In this document: one piece after another, positions 26,375-35,759 of the stretch
Layout of the letters: every line of letters starts with the position of its first letter
How positions within the stretch are numbered: the first letter of the stretch is position 1
DNA from: Streptomyces sp. NRRL F-525
GTDB lineage: Bacteria; Actinomycetota; Actinomycetes; Streptomycetales; Streptomycetaceae
Reading direction: 5' to 3'
Length of the DNA: 64,000 nt
NCBI RefSeq assembly: GCF_000716605.1
Contig: NZ_JNXE01000001.1
Coordinates: 1-64,000, forward strand
Notes under the pieces: generated by a model
Seen by the model: the letters and a program-made list of their open reading frames with translations, nothing else
Told to the model about the DNA's origin: nothing
Databases searched by the model: none
Translations under genes and position numbers: made by a program

Positions 26375-27985
26375 TTGAGGCACAACAGACCGAAGAGCCG
26401 GGTGATGGCGTTCGGTTCGGCCGGATTCGCGGCGGCGGCACTGATAGCCGGTGCCGTGGTGGCACCCGCGGCCAACGCGCAGACCGGGCAGAGCGCGGGG
26501 TACGGGCAGGACCGTGCGGCCGCCCAGGGCGCCGCCCTCACCGCCGCCCGCGCCGCCAAGGCCGGGATCAACTGGCAGGACTGCCCCGCCGATTGGGCGC
26601 TGGCCAAGCCGGTCCAGTGCGGGTGGGTCACCGTGCCGATCGACTACACCAAGCCGAACGGCAAGAAGATCAAGCTCGCCGTCGACCGCGCCGTCAGCAC
26701 CGGCACGAAGGCGGAGCGCCAGGGCGCGCTCGTCTACAACCCCGGCGGTCCGGGCGGCTCCGGGCTGCGCTTCCCGCTCCGGGTCACCACCAAGAACCCG
26801 CTGTGGGTCAACACGTCCAAGGCGTACGACTTCGTGGGCTTCGACCCGCGCGGTGTCGGCCACTCGGCGCCCATCTCCTGCATCGACCCGCAGGAGTTCG
26901 TGAAGGCGCCCAAGGCGGACCCGGTACCGGACTCCACCGCCGACAAGAACGCGCAGCGCAAGCTGGCCCGTGAGTACGCCGACGGCTGTGCCAAGCGCAC
27001 CGGCCGCACCATGCTCGCGCAGATGACCACGCCGAACACCGCGCGCGACCTCGACGTCATCCGCGCCGCCCTCGGCGAGAAGAAGCTCAACTACCTGGGC
27101 GTCTCCTACGGCACCTACCTCGGCGCCGTCTACGGCACCCTGTTCCCGTCCCACCTCCGCCGCATGATCGTCGACAGCGTCGTCAACCCGGCGCAGGACA
27201 ACATCTGGTACGAGGCCAACCTGGGCCAGGACGTCGCCTTCGAGGGCCGCTGGAAGGACTGGGAGGACTGGGTCGCGAAGAACGACGCGGCCTTCCACCT
27301 CGGCACCACGCGCGCCGCCGTCCAGGCCAAGTGGCTCGAACTGCGCGCCACCGCCAAGAAGAACCCGCTCGGCGGGGTCGTCGGTCCGGCCGAGCTGCTC
27401 GGCTTCTTCCAGGGCGCCCCGTACTACGACTCCTCGTGGGTGCCGGTCGCCACCGCGTTCAGCAAGTACGTCGCCGGTGACCCCCAGCCGCTCATCGCCG
27501 CGGCCTCGCCCGACCTGTCGGACACCGCGGGCAACATCTCCTCGGAGAACGGCAACGCCGTCTACACGGCCGTCGAGTGCACCGACGCCAAGTGGCCCAC
27601 CAGCTGGGCGAAGTGGGACAAGGACAACACGGCGCTCAACAAGAAGTACCCGTTCCTGACCTGGTCCAACGCCTGGATGAACCTGCCGTGCGCCACCTGG
27701 CCGGTCAAGCAGCAGTCCCCGGTCAAGGTCAAGACCGGCAAGGGTCTGCCGCCCGTCCTCATCGTGCAGTCCCAGCGTGACGCCGCGACGCCTTACGAGG
27801 GCGCGGTCGTCCTGCACAAGAGCTTCAAGGGTTCCCGTCTCATCACCGAGAAGGACGCCGGTTCGCACGGTGTGACCGGTCTGGTCAATCCCTGCATCAA
27901 CTCCCGTGTCGACGCCTACCTGTTGACCGGCAAGCTGGACGCCGCCGACTTCACGTGCACCCCGCACGCGACCCCGGTGCCGTAA
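26375..27985 (+). CDS. tap: Secreted tripeptidyl aminopeptidase
   Basis: 536-residue exported serine peptidase of family S33 releasing N-terminal tripeptides, as the S. lividans Tap. Signal: RHNRPKSRVMAFGSAGFAAA then a hydrophobic core, cleavage after ...APAANA (about residue 36). Oxyanion-region YNPGGPGGSGLRF, nucleophile LGVSYGTYLG, AAEC-type TAVECTDAKWP and C-terminal RDAATPYEGA and GSHGVTGL (Asp and His of the triad) are present. Start is TTG at 26375 with GGGGAGGGG in front. Close match, as I recall it, to the S. coelicolor/lividans protein. Alone in its transcript. Confidence 0.92.
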   Translation: MRHNRPKSRVMAFGSAGFAAAALIAGAVVAPAANAQTGQSAGYGQDRAAAQGAALTAARAAKAGINWQDCPADWALAKPVQCGWVTVPIDYTKPNGKKIKLAVDRAVSTGTKAERQGALVYNPGGPGGSGLRFPLRVTTKNPLWVNTSKAYDFVGFDPRGVGHSAPISCIDPQEFVKAPKADPVPDSTADKNAQRKLAREYADGCAKRTGRTMLAQMTTPNTARDLDVIRAALGEKKLNYLGVSYGTYLGAVYGTLFPSHLRRMIVDSVVNPAQDNIWYEANLGQDVAFEGRWKDWEDWVAKNDAAFHLGTTRAAVQAKWLELRATAKKNPLGGVVGPAELLGFFQGAPYYDSSWVPVATAFSKYVAGDPQPLIAAASPDLSDTAGNISSENGNAVYTAVECTDAKWPTSWAKWDKDNTALNKKYPFLTWSNAWMNLPCATWPVKQQSPVKVKTGKGLPPVLIVQSQRDAATPYEGAVVLHKSFKGSRLITEKDAGSHGVTGLVNPCINSRVDAYLLTGKLDAADFTCTPHATPVP

Positions 27986-27999
27986 GCAGCAGTAGTCGT

Positions 28000-28050
28000 A
28001 CGTGACGAGGGGCGGCCGGTTCTGAACCGGCCGCCCCTCCTCGTTCACGT
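28000..28050. terminator. Bidirectional hairpin terminator (tap / plsC)
   Basis: A 15-base-pair perfect stem (28007-28021 with 28025-28039) and 3-base loop, extended by an outer ACGTGA/TCACGT pairing, between the converging tap and acyltransferase genes. The last bases touch the acyltransferase stop codon. Confidence 0.8.
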
Positions 28051-28826
28051 CAACTCAGCGGCAGGCGGGGGAACTTGCGTTCCTTCGCCGCGGCCGCCTC
28101 CTCCGCCTTCGCGACCGCCGCGTACTGGTCGACGTACTCCTGCTCGGAGAGCATGAGGATCGCGTACATGATCTCGTCGGTGATGGCGCGGAGGATCGCC
28201 TTCTCGTTCTCCATGCCTTCGTAGCGGGAGAAGTCGAGAGGCTTGCCGAAGCGGATCGTCACGGGGTGGATCTTGGGGATGACCTTGCCGGGCGGCTGGG
28301 CCTCGAAGGTGCCGATCATCGCGCAGGGGATGACCGGGACTTGGGCCTTCAGCGCCATGACCGCCACGCCGACCTTGCCCTTGTAGAGGCGGCCGTCGTG
28401 GGAGCGGGTGCCCTCGGGGTAGATGCCGAGCAGCTCGTCCTTGCTCAGGACGCCGAGGCCCTCGCGGATCGCCGCCTGGCCCGCCTCCTTGCCGGAGCGG
28501 TCGACCGGGATCTGGCCCGCGCTGCGGAAGAACGTCGCGGTGAGGCGGCCGCGGATGCCGGGGCCGGTGAAGTACTCGGCCTTGGCGAGGAAGGTGATGC
28601 GGCGCTTGAGGACCGCCGGCATCAGGAAGTGGTCGGCGAACGAGAGGTGGTTGCCGGCGATGATCGCCGGGCCCTCCTCCGGTATGTGGTCCAGGCCCTC
28701 GATCCGGGGGCGGAAGACCAGTCTGAGCAAAGGCCCCAGAATGACGTATTTCAGGAGGTAGTAGAACAAGGGGGGTCGCTCCTCACTCCGGCGGGTCGGC
28801 TCGACCGACCTGTTCTCGCAGGTCAC
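28050..28826 (-). CDS. Lysophospholipid acyltransferase (PlsC-like)
   Basis: 258-residue membrane-associated 1-acylglycerol-3-phosphate-type acyltransferase. Block I NHLSFADHF (HX4D catalytic pair), block II around FFRSAGQIPVDRSG, block III GIYPEGTRSHDGRLYKGKVG and block IV VPVIPCAMIGTFEA are all in order. A hydrophobic stretch (YYLLKYVILGPLLRLVF, about 22-38) anchors it. GTG start at 28826 with GAGG upstream. An Ala/Glu/Lys-rich tail ends the protein. Phospholipid synthesis is the likely role; a lipid other than phosphatidate remains possible. Confidence 0.9.
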   Translation of the reverse strand: MTCENRSVEPTRRSEERPPLFYYLLKYVILGPLLRLVFRPRIEGLDHIPEEGPAIIAGNHLSFADHFLMPAVLKRRITFLAKAEYFTGPGIRGRLTATFFRSAGQIPVDRSGKEAGQAAIREGLGVLSKDELLGIYPEGTRSHDGRLYKGKVGVAVMALKAQVPVIPCAMIGTFEAQPPGKVIPKIHPVTIRFGKPLDFSRYEGMENEKAILRAITDEIMYAILMLSEQEYVDQYAAVAKAEEAAAAKERKFPRLPLS

Positions 28827-28903
28827 CCGGTACCTCGTGAGCTGTCAGTGTAGGGGCAGGCGCCGTCCCGGGGAACCGGGGCGATCAGGTCGCCGACGAC
28901 ACG

Positions 28904-28942
28904 ACCGAGGGCGGCGAGGAGATCGTCCTCGCCGCCCTCGGT
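28904..28942 (-). terminator. Hairpin terminator of the phosphoesterase gene
   Basis: Perfect 17-base-pair stem (28904-28920 with 28926-28942) and 5-base loop, 31 bases downstream of the phosphoesterase stop on the minus strand. The remaining 28827-28903 has no gene. Confidence 0.75.
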
Positions 28943-28972
28943 GCGGGCCAACCGGCCCCGGTTCACGGTGAC

Positions 28973-30850
28973 TTACAGGGCCGCGCTCCGCGTCCTGCGG
29001 CGGTACACGGCGAACGCCGTGGTCGCTCCCACCGCCGTGAGCAGACCGGCGCCGATCGCGACCGGCAGAGCCGTGGAGGAGTCGGTACTGGCGGCGACGT
29101 TCTGCGCCTTCAGGTCCTGGACGTACGCCGGGTACGGGGCCTTCGTGGCCGTCGACGAGGTCTGCGTGTAGTGCGGGATGCGCTTGACCGACTTCACCGA
29201 ACCGTTCGAGTTCAGCAGCACCTGCTTGTTGTTGGGGTGCCGGAAGTCGAACATGCCGCCCAGGGTGCCCGCCCGCTGGTCGAAGGACGCGTCACCGATG
29301 CGGCCGGTGTGCCAGTTGTCCTCGATGAACTGCGTGATCGACGCCTGCTCGGTGGCGGTGTGGTCGATCTTGTTGACCTTGCTGTACGGCGAGATGACGA
29401 GCAGCGGCTGCCGGGTGCCGGGACCGCAGCGGTCCGCGTAACCGCCCTTGGCGGCCGGACCCGCCTGGCAGGCCGGGCTGTCCGTGGCCTTGCCGTTGGA
29501 GCCGACCGTCGAGTCCTTCGAGCCGTTCAGGACCTTCGAGGAGACGTGGTCGTACCAGCCGTCGGAGTCGTCGTAGGCGAGCACGACCGCCGTCGACTTC
29601 CACTCGGGCGACTTCTGAAGGGCGTTGATCTCCTTGATCAGGAAGTTCTGCTCGTCGGCCGGGTCCGAGTAACCGGCGTGTCCGTCCTGGTACTCGGCCG
29701 CCTTCAGGAAGCTCACCGCGGGAAGGCTGTCGGCCTTGAGCGCGGCGTCGAAGTCGGTCAGGTCGTAGTTGTGGTTCGCCCGGCCGTTGTGCCCGATCTC
29801 GGCGACCGACTTCGGCGCCAAGTGGTGCGGGTTCGCCGTCGACTTGTAGTACTCGAACGGCTCGTGGTGCGCGCTGTAGTCCTCGGAGGCGGCGCCGCCG
29901 ACATTGGTGTGGGTGGTGCCGGCGCACTTGGCGTAGTCACCGCTCTTGCCGTCCCACGCGGTGCTGGGCCGGAAGCCGCCCTGGAACCAACCCCAGCTCA
30001 CGTTCTTGGAGTTGAGCAGGTCGCCGATGTTCTTGCCCTGCATCTCCGCGAGCGCGCTGGTCGAGGTGTGGTCCTTGTCCGAGCAGTCGTCGAAGGCCGG
30101 GTCGGGGTCGTTGATGACCGTGCCGACACCCTTGGCGTTCGGGGAGACCACGGCGTACGAGTCCGGGGTCGTCGTCTGCTTCGGGTTCTCGGTGCCCGAG
30201 GCCGGGTCGACGGAGATCACGCCGTGCGTCTGACCCGATATCAGGTTCAGCGCGCCGGGCGTCGAGGGACCGAAGTTGGAGCTGAACGAGTGGTCGTTGA
30301 GGGCGTACTGCTGGGCGTAGTTCCACATGCCCGTGACGGTGTTGCCGTCGTAGTAGTCCATCACCAGACCGGGCTCACCGAAGAGGCCGGTGCACTTGTT
30401 GACCTCGGTGTTCTCGACGTACTTGTCGGCCTTGCCGCCGTCGGCCGCGTACTGCTCGGGACCGTAGGAGTGGTTCTGGTCGCAGGTCATCACCTGCGAA
30501 CTGCTCAGCCGCGTGGGCGTGTAGAGGTTCGGGTTCTTCTTCAGCAGCCCGGCGTTGAGCAGGTTGTCGGCCTTCGGCGTGTGCGCCGCCGCCTTGAACT
30601 TGGTGCCGTCGGTGTTCGCGGCCTGGGGGTAGGTGGCGAAGTAGTGGTCGAACGAGATGTTCTCGTCGTAGATCACGACCACGTGCTTGATCGGCGTCGA
30701 CGTGTGCGTGCTGCCCGAGGGCTGGTGGCCGTGCGAGGCCGCCGACGCGGGGACCGCCCCGCCCGCGGTGGCCAGGGCCGCGGCGCCGAGCAGGGCGCCC
30801 ACCCGCGTCAACCGGCGCCGTGCACCGGGGTTACTTCCTTTGCCGATCAT
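28973..30850 (-). CDS. Surface-anchored phosphoesterase (phospholipase C / acid phosphatase-like)
   Basis: 625 residues of the alkaline-phosphatase-superfamily phosphoesterase group. Signal peptide with a twin-Arg-like start (ARRRLTRVGALLGAAALATA, cleavage near ASAAS). Catalytic-region text: KHVVVIYDENISFDHYFATY (Asn/Thr nucleophile zone is EN), MVMDYYDGNTVTGMWNYAQQ-like region, FSSNFGPSTPGALNLISGQT, and VVLAYDDSDGWYDHVSSKV. The C-terminus has a TM helix (ALPVAIGAGLLTAVGATTAF) and basic tail YRRRTRS but no LPxTG. So the enzyme is probably held at the membrane, acting on phosphate esters outside. Monocistronic, with its own terminator. Confidence 0.85.
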   Translation of the reverse strand: MIGKGSNPGARRRLTRVGALLGAAALATAGGAVPASAASHGHQPSGSTHTSTPIKHVVVIYDENISFDHYFATYPQAANTDGTKFKAAAHTPKADNLLNAGLLKKNPNLYTPTRLSSSQVMTCDQNHSYGPEQYAADGGKADKYVENTEVNKCTGLFGEPGLVMDYYDGNTVTGMWNYAQQYALNDHSFSSNFGPSTPGALNLISGQTHGVISVDPASGTENPKQTTTPDSYAVVSPNAKGVGTVINDPDPAFDDCSDKDHTSTSALAEMQGKNIGDLLNSKNVSWGWFQGGFRPSTAWDGKSGDYAKCAGTTHTNVGGAASEDYSAHHEPFEYYKSTANPHHLAPKSVAEIGHNGRANHNYDLTDFDAALKADSLPAVSFLKAAEYQDGHAGYSDPADEQNFLIKEINALQKSPEWKSTAVVLAYDDSDGWYDHVSSKVLNGSKDSTVGSNGKATDSPACQAGPAAKGGYADRCGPGTRQPLLVISPYSKVNKIDHTATEQASITQFIEDNWHTGRIGDASFDQRAGTLGGMFDFRHPNNKQVLLNSNGSVKSVKRIPHYTQTSSTATKAPYPAYVQDLKAQNVAASTDSSTALPVAIGAGLLTAVGATTAFAVYRRRTRSAAL

Positions 30851-31023
30851 GCTGTCTCGCCTTCCGGGAGCAGTGGTTCTGCTGCCACACCGTCCATGGC
30901 CGTGGCACCTACCGCCGTAGCCTGGGCAATGGTGACGGCGGGGCGGGGGAGCGGCAATGACGTGGGAGCGAACGCCCGGTCAGGAAATTCTCATGGTCTG
31001 TTGGCCTGTTCTTGACCCTGCTC

Positions 31024-32241
31024 TCAGGTCAGCAGGGAGCGGCCCAGCCAGTCGGACCCGTCCCGCACACCGGGCAGCGCGAAGAAGTACCCGCCGCCGT
31101 ACGGCGAGATGTAGTCGACCAGCGGTTCACCGGCCAGCCGCTTCTGCACATTCTCGAACTGCCGGGCCAGGTCCTGCTGGTAGCAGCAGAACAGCAGACC
31201 CATGTCGAGGTTGCCGTTGCTGTCCATGCCCCGGTCGTAGTTGTAGCCCCGGCGCAGGATGCGCTGATCGGCACTCTGCGTGGAGCGCGGGTTGGCCAGC
31301 CGGATGTGGCTGTCGAGCGGGATCACATCGCCCTGCGGGTCCTGCGCGAAGTTGGGCGTGTCCTTCTCGTGGTGCCCGTCCAGGGGGGCTCCGGTGTCCC
31401 GGGCGCGGCCGAACATCCGCTCCTGCTCGGTGATGGAGACCCGGTCCCAGAACTCCACCAACATCCGTATCAGCCGTACGACTTGATAGCTGCCGCCGGT
31501 CGCCCAGTCGGGCTCGCCACTGCTACTGCCCACCCACACAAGGTCGTTCATCGCGCGGGCGTCGGTCACCTCGGGGTTGGAGATGCCGTCCTTGAACCCC
31601 AGGTGGTTGCGCGGGGTGCCCGAGGGGCGCGGCGGACTGATGAACCCGTCGGTGCGCCACCGCACTTGGAGGCCGCCGCGGGTGTGCCGGGTGACATCGC
31701 GCAGCGCGTGCAGCACGGTGTCCGAACTGTCGGCGCAGAACTGCACGCTCAGATCGCCGTGACACCAGGCGGAGTTGAGATCGTCGTCCGGGAACGACGG
31801 CATCGTGGTCAGCCGGCGGGGCGTGAGCTTCGCCAGCCCGTAGCGGTCGTCGAAGAGCGAGGCCCCGACGCCGACGGTGACGCTCAGCCGGTCGGCGGGG
31901 AGGTCCGGGCCGAGGGTGCCCGAGTCGGAGGGCGGGGCGGTGATGCCCAGGTCCTCCGGGCTGCCGCCGGTGGTGAGGAAACGGGCCCGGTCGGTCAACG
32001 TCCGCAGCAGATCGGTGAGTTCGGAGCGGTCGGCGGCGGTGGTGTCGAAGGACACGAACGCGGTGGCGCGCTGGGCGGGGGTGACGATCCCGGCCTGATG
32101 GAGGCCATGGAAGGGCACGCTCGCGGAGGTCTCCCCCGCGGCTACGGCCGCACCGCGATCGGCGGCTACAAGACCCGCACCGGCCACGGCCGCCGCACTC
32201 GCCAGGAAACCCCGGCGGCCCACCTCGTTCACGCGCTTCAC
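31024..32241 (-). CDS. efeB: Dyp-type peroxidase, deferrochelatase EfeB
   Basis: 405-residue Tat-exported heme peroxidase. Signal [20 protein letters not shown] has the RRGFL twin-arginine motif. Dyp hallmarks: [10 protein letters not shown] (GxxDG), [12 protein letters not shown] (proximal His), [12 protein letters not shown], and [20 protein letters not shown]. Works with EfeO in extracellular iron handling, oxidising Fe2+ or taking iron from heme in described systems. The GTG at 32241 makes a GTGA overlap with efeO. No efeU permease is adjacent, so transport across the membrane must rely on a gene elsewhere. Confidence 0.92.
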   Translation of the reverse strand: MKRVNEVGRRGFLASAAAVAGAGLVAADRGAAVAAGETSASVPFHGLHQAGIVTPAQRATAFVSFDTTAADRSELTDLLRTLTDRARFLTTGGSPEDLGITAPPSDSGTLGPDLPADRLSVTVGVGASLFDDRYGLAKLTPRRLTTMPSFPDDDLNSAWCHGDLSVQFCADSSDTVLHALRDVTRHTRGGLQVRWRTDGFISPPRPSGTPRNHLGFKDGISNPEVTDARAMNDLVWVGSSSGEPDWATGGSYQVVRLIRMLVEFWDRVSITEQERMFGRARDTGAPLDGHHEKDTPNFAQDPQGDVIPLDSHIRLANPRSTQSADQRILRRGYNYDRGMDSNGNLDMGLLFCCYQQDLARQFENVQKRLAGEPLVDYISPYGGGYFFALPGVRDGSDWLGRSLLT

Positions 32242-33530
32242 GCGGTCCTCCGTACGTCCGTGAGGGCGGCCACGTCGGCCAGCCGCTCCACCAGTCCACC
32301 GAGGTCGGCGTCGACCTTCTCCCTTTGCGGACGGGTGAGTTGGGTCAACGGCGTCCACTTCCCGGAGTGGTCGAGGCCGTCCAGGGTGTGCTGCGCCCGG
32401 TCCATCCAGTCGCCCAGTTCGGCGAACCCCGTGTCCCGCGTCTTCAACAGCGGGCGCAGATAACCGAGTAGTACGCGGGTGCCGTCGAGGTTGGCACGGG
32501 CGGTGGCCAGATTGGTCCCGCTGCCGTAGTCGGTGCGGCCGGTCAGCTCGAACTGCACGGTGTTCTCCAGGATCTCGTGCGCGCGCAGCCCGGTGTCGGC
32601 CGGATCCATCCGCTGGGAGGGCCAGCTGCTCTCCAACGCGTGCACGTCCTTGGCGAGTTGATCGGCGGGACCGCGCAGCCCGCTCGCCGACTCGCCGTGC
32701 CACAACCCGTACTCGACCCGGTGGAACCCGGTGAACCCGGCGTCGTGCACCCCGCCCGCGAGCCCTGCCGTGGTGCCGTTGATCGCCCCGTCGGAGTCGC
32801 CGAACGTGCCGTAGGCGGCGCCCATCCGCTCGTAGACGAGATGCGCGGGCAGCCAGGCCTTACGGGCGGCGGCGAGGTCGCCCCGATCGACGGCGGCACG
32901 CAACACGTCGGTCTTCTGGGCGAGTTCGACGGTCTGGCCCTGAATCCACTTCTGGTAGGCGAGCGTCGGCGGGATGAGTTCCTGCTGCGTGATGGGCACG
33001 GCGGCGGGCCCGCTCTTCACCTTCGAGCCGGTGATCCGCACGGTGGGCCCGGTCACGGCGTCCGCGTCGTCGGGCAGACACTTGAAGGCGTACGACCCGT
33101 TCCCCAAGGTCACCCCGAGCGGCCGGACGGTCCCCGGAGCCAGCCCCTCGACCTCGCCGTAGACGGCACCGGTCTGCACGTCGGTGAGATAGACCTCGGC
33201 GGCCGTGCTGGACGTGTTGTGCAGCTCGAAGACCTGGTGCCCGGCCTGCGGATGCGTCCAGCCACTCCCGCACCCGGAGGTCGCGACCTCGACGGTGGTG
33301 TGCGGGAGCCCGTCGGCGGCAGCGGCGGCCTTCCCGCCCGAGCCGGAGCCGCGGGCCGCGACCACTCCGGCTCCCACAGCCGCCACGACGACCAGGGCAC
33401 CGGCCGCGAGCAGCGCGGTGCGGCGGCGGACGGTGCGGGGTTCGGGCGTGGGCGGGCTCAGTTCCGGGTCCGGTATCGGACCGGGCTCGGCCTGGGCATC
33501 GGCTTCGGCGCCGCGCGCGGTTTCGGGCAC
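32238..33530 (-). CDS. efeO: Iron uptake protein EfeO (cupredoxin + M75 imelysin-like)
   Basis: 430 residues. Acidic/Pro-rich N-terminal cytosolic part, one TM helix ([20 protein letters not shown], about 35-60), a cupredoxin-like domain (about 75-165, with Cys in SGCGSGW and FKCLPDD) and the EfeO/peptidase-M75 domain (about 180-425) with [12 protein letters not shown] (HxxE metal site) and [17 protein letters not shown]. It is thus a signal-anchor protein rather than a lipoprotein. GTG start with GGAGG upstream. efeO-efeB form one unit. I see no iron-box (DmdR/IdeR-type TTAGG palindrome) in front. Confidence 0.9.
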   Translation of the reverse strand: MPETARGAEADAQAEPGPIPDPELSPPTPEPRTVRRRTALLAAGALVVVAAVGAGVVAARGSGSGGKAAAAADGLPHTTVEVATSGCGSGWTHPQAGHQVFELHNTSSTAAEVYLTDVQTGAVYGEVEGLAPGTVRPLGVTLGNGSYAFKCLPDDADAVTGPTVRITGSKVKSGPAAVPITQQELIPPTLAYQKWIQGQTVELAQKTDVLRAAVDRGDLAAARKAWLPAHLVYERMGAAYGTFGDSDGAINGTTAGLAGGVHDAGFTGFHRVEYGLWHGESASGLRGPADQLAKDVHALESSWPSQRMDPADTGLRAHEILENTVQFELTGRTDYGSGTNLATARANLDGTRVLLGYLRPLLKTRDTGFAELGDWMDRAQHTLDGLDHSGKWTPLTQLTRPQREKVDADLGGLVERLADVAALTDVRRTA

Positions 33531-33808
33531 GCCGGGCCTCCAGTGGGGAGTCGTACGAAAGGTGGCGGTACCAGCGATCTTATGAGGGCGCCACGGCCCG
33601 CACCGCGTCCCTTGACCCGGTCCTGACCGGAGGGCGGGCGAGAATTCGCCCGGGGTTCACCGGACGTCCTGTGACGGCCACGGTGAGCTGCGCTGGCGTG
33701 CACGGTGGGCTACGGCGGGGCGGGGCGGGTCGACGTCGGTCGGGGTAGGGGGGAGCGGCGGTCGTATCGGTGGCGCGGGGGTTTCTGGTGGGAGTGGAGG
33801 AGGGCGCG

Positions 33809-34027
33809 ATGGGACGGAGGCCGGCGCTGCTGCAAATGCGGGGCACGTGGTTCGCCGCGGTGCCCGTCGCCTTCGTCCTGGACCGGTCGGCCCGGAATCA
33901 GGACGTGGCCGGTGGAACGCGGCGGCGCCCGGCGAAGCAGCGGTACGACCACGCGTCGCCGTCGGCCCAAACGGGTGGCGGAGCCGGCGCCCGGGAACAA
34001 CCCGGCCCCCTTCGGCGCTGCTCCTGA
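33809..34027 (+). CDS. Possible small ORF (unknown)
   Basis: 72 codons starting ATG with a strong GGAGGAGG site 6 bases upstream, third-position GC high, encoding MGRRPALLQMRGTWFAAVPV and a polar Arg-rich remainder. Weak hydrophobic patch only. Nothing recognisable. Composition alone in this genome does not prove coding; it lies in the 525-base gap between efeO and the next gene, whose remainder (33531-33808) shows only the efeO promoter side. Confidence 0.28.
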   Translation: MGRRPALLQMRGTWFAAVPVAFVLDRSARNQDVAGGTRRRPAKQRYDHASPSAQTGGGAGAREQPGPLRRCS

Positions 34028-34055
34028 TACCTCGCCGGGTACTCAGAGAAGGGTC

Positions 34056-34355
34056 GTGAAGGAGATGAATCGGTCAGGGCAGGAGCCGCTCCCGCCGTCA
34101 GGTGAAGCGCCGTTGGTGACCACGTGCGGCCGACAGGTCGCGGTGAAGCGACTGCTGTTGGCGATCCCGGAACGGCCGATCAGCCGGGTCACGTTGGACG
34201 TGGGCCCGGTCGTGCGCGGCGAGCCCGGACTCTGGGCCTCCCTCACCGTGGCCGAGGCCCGCGACCTGGCCCGCCGCCTCCTCGCCCAGGCCGCCCTGGC
34301 CGACAGCGGCACCGGCACGGGTACTCCCGCGGAGCACGGCGCGACGGGCAAGTAG
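34056..34355 (+). CDS. Conserved-looking small protein (unknown)
   Basis: 99 residues (start GTG 34056 after AGAAGGG; ATG 34065 is the alternative with an adjacent GGAG). Core text is CGRQVAVKRLLLAIPERPIS then RVTLDVGPVVRGEPGLWASL and VAEARDLARRLLAQAAL, a mixed alpha/beta pattern (strand-strand-helix) with an Ala/Gly tail. No signal or TM helix. I do not recognise the family. Stands alone between efeO and rocD; 34356-34532 shows no gene. Confidence 0.6.
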   Translation: MKEMNRSGQEPLPPSGEAPLVTTCGRQVAVKRLLLAIPERPISRVTLDVGPVVRGEPGLWASLTVAEARDLARRLLAQAALADSGTGTGTPAEHGATGK

Positions 34356-34532
34356 CCTCTCCCGTCCGGGAGTTACCCGCGTCCGTGGGGGTGGGATGGT
34401 CGGGCCTCCGAGCGTCGATCCATCTCACCCCCCACACCTCACGCCCCGCGTCGGCACCTTCCTGCGGGCCTGGCCGGACCGACTCCCCACCCCCGTCCGT
34501 CGGTCCAGCCGGCCCCGACAACTCGCGAGGGC

Positions 34533-35759
34533 TCACGCCCCCTGCGTCAGCACCCTCTCCAACGAGCCGATCGCCGACCGGAGTTCATCCGCCGTAATGG
34601 TCAGCGGCGGCGCCAGTCGAATCGTCGAGCCGTGCGTGTCCTTGGCCAACACGCCCTCGCGCATGAGGCGTTCGCTGATCTCGCGCCCCGTGCCGATCGC
34701 CGGGTCGACGTCGACGCCCGCCCACAGGCCCCGCGCGCGGAAGCCGACCACACCCTTGCCGACCAGCTCGGTCAGGCCGTCCCGCAGGATCATGCCCAAC
34801 TCCGTTGCCCTGCGCTGGAATTCACCGGTCTCCAGCAGCTCGACGACCGCCGTGCCGACCGCGGCGGCGAGCGGGTTGCCGCCGAACGTCGAACCGTGCT
34901 CGCCCGGGTGCAGTACCCGGAGCACCTCTCGGCGCGCGACGACCGCAGACACCGGCACGATCCCGCCGCCGAGCGCCTTGCCGAGCAGCAGGACGTCCGG
35001 GACGACACCCTCGTGCTCGACCGCGAGAGTGCGGCCCGTGCGGCCGAGGCCCGACTGGATCTCGTCCGCGATGAACAAGCAGCCCTTGCGGGTGGTGAGT
35101 TCACGCACACCGGCCAGATAACCCGCGTCCGGGATGATCACCCCGGCCTCGCCCTGAATGGGCTCGATCAGCACCGCCGCCGTGGTCTCGTCGACCGCCG
35201 CCTCCAGCGCCGCGAGGTCGTTGTACGGCACGATCCGGAAGCCCGGCGTGAAGGGACCGAAGCCCGCCCGCGCCGTCTCGTCGGTGGAGAAGCTGACGAT
35301 CGTCGTGGTACGGCCGTGGAAGTTCTCCGCCGCGACGACGATGGTGGCCTTGTCGGAGGGGACGCCCTTCACGTCGTAGGCCCATTTGCGGGCCACCTTG
35401 ATGCCGCTCTCGACCGCCTCCGCGCCGGTGTTCATCGGCAGCACCATGTCGAGCCCGGTCAACTCCGCGAGCCGCTCGGCGAATTCGGCGAGCTTGTCGT
35501 TGTGGAAGGCGCGGGAGGTGAGGGTGAGCTGGTCGAGCTGGCGGTGGGCGGCCTCGATCAACGCCGGGTGGCGGTGGCCGAAGTTGAGGGCCGAGTAGCC
35601 CGCGAGCATGTCGAGGTAGCGGCGGCCCTCGACGTCCTCCACCCAGGTGCCCTCGGCGCGGGCGACGACCACGGGCAGCGGGTGGTAGTTGTGCGCGAGG
35701 ACCGGCTCCTCGGCGCGGATGAGGTCGGCGGACGTACGGGCGCTGGCGGGTGCGGTCAT
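34533..35759 (-). CDS. rocD: Ornithine aminotransferase
   Basis: 408-residue class III PLP aminotransferase turning ornithine and 2-oxoglutarate into glutamate-5-semialdehyde. Conserved text: NYHPLPVVVARAEGTWVEDV, LAGYSALNFGHRHPALIEAA, FIADEIQSGLGRTG (PLP Asp) and LLLGKALGGGIVPVSAVVAR (Schiff-base Lys), plus GEHGSTFGGNPLA. The ATG at 35759 overlaps the ddaH stop by 4 bases. Paired with ddaH it forms an arginine/methylarginine-to-glutamate route downstream of the Lrp gene. Confidence 0.93.
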   Translation of the reverse strand: MTAPASARTSADLIRAEEPVLAHNYHPLPVVVARAEGTWVEDVEGRRYLDMLAGYSALNFGHRHPALIEAAHRQLDQLTLTSRAFHNDKLAEFAERLAELTGLDMVLPMNTGAEAVESGIKVARKWAYDVKGVPSDKATIVVAAENFHGRTTTIVSFSTDETARAGFGPFTPGFRIVPYNDLAALEAAVDETTAAVLIEPIQGEAGVIIPDAGYLAGVRELTTRKGCLFIADEIQSGLGRTGRTLAVEHEGVVPDVLLLGKALGGGIVPVSAVVARREVLRVLHPGEHGSTFGGNPLAAAVGTAVVELLETGEFQRRATELGMILRDGLTELVGKGVVGFRARGLWAGVDVDPAIGTGREISERLMREGVLAKDTHGSTIRLAPPLTITADELRSAIGSLERVLTQGA

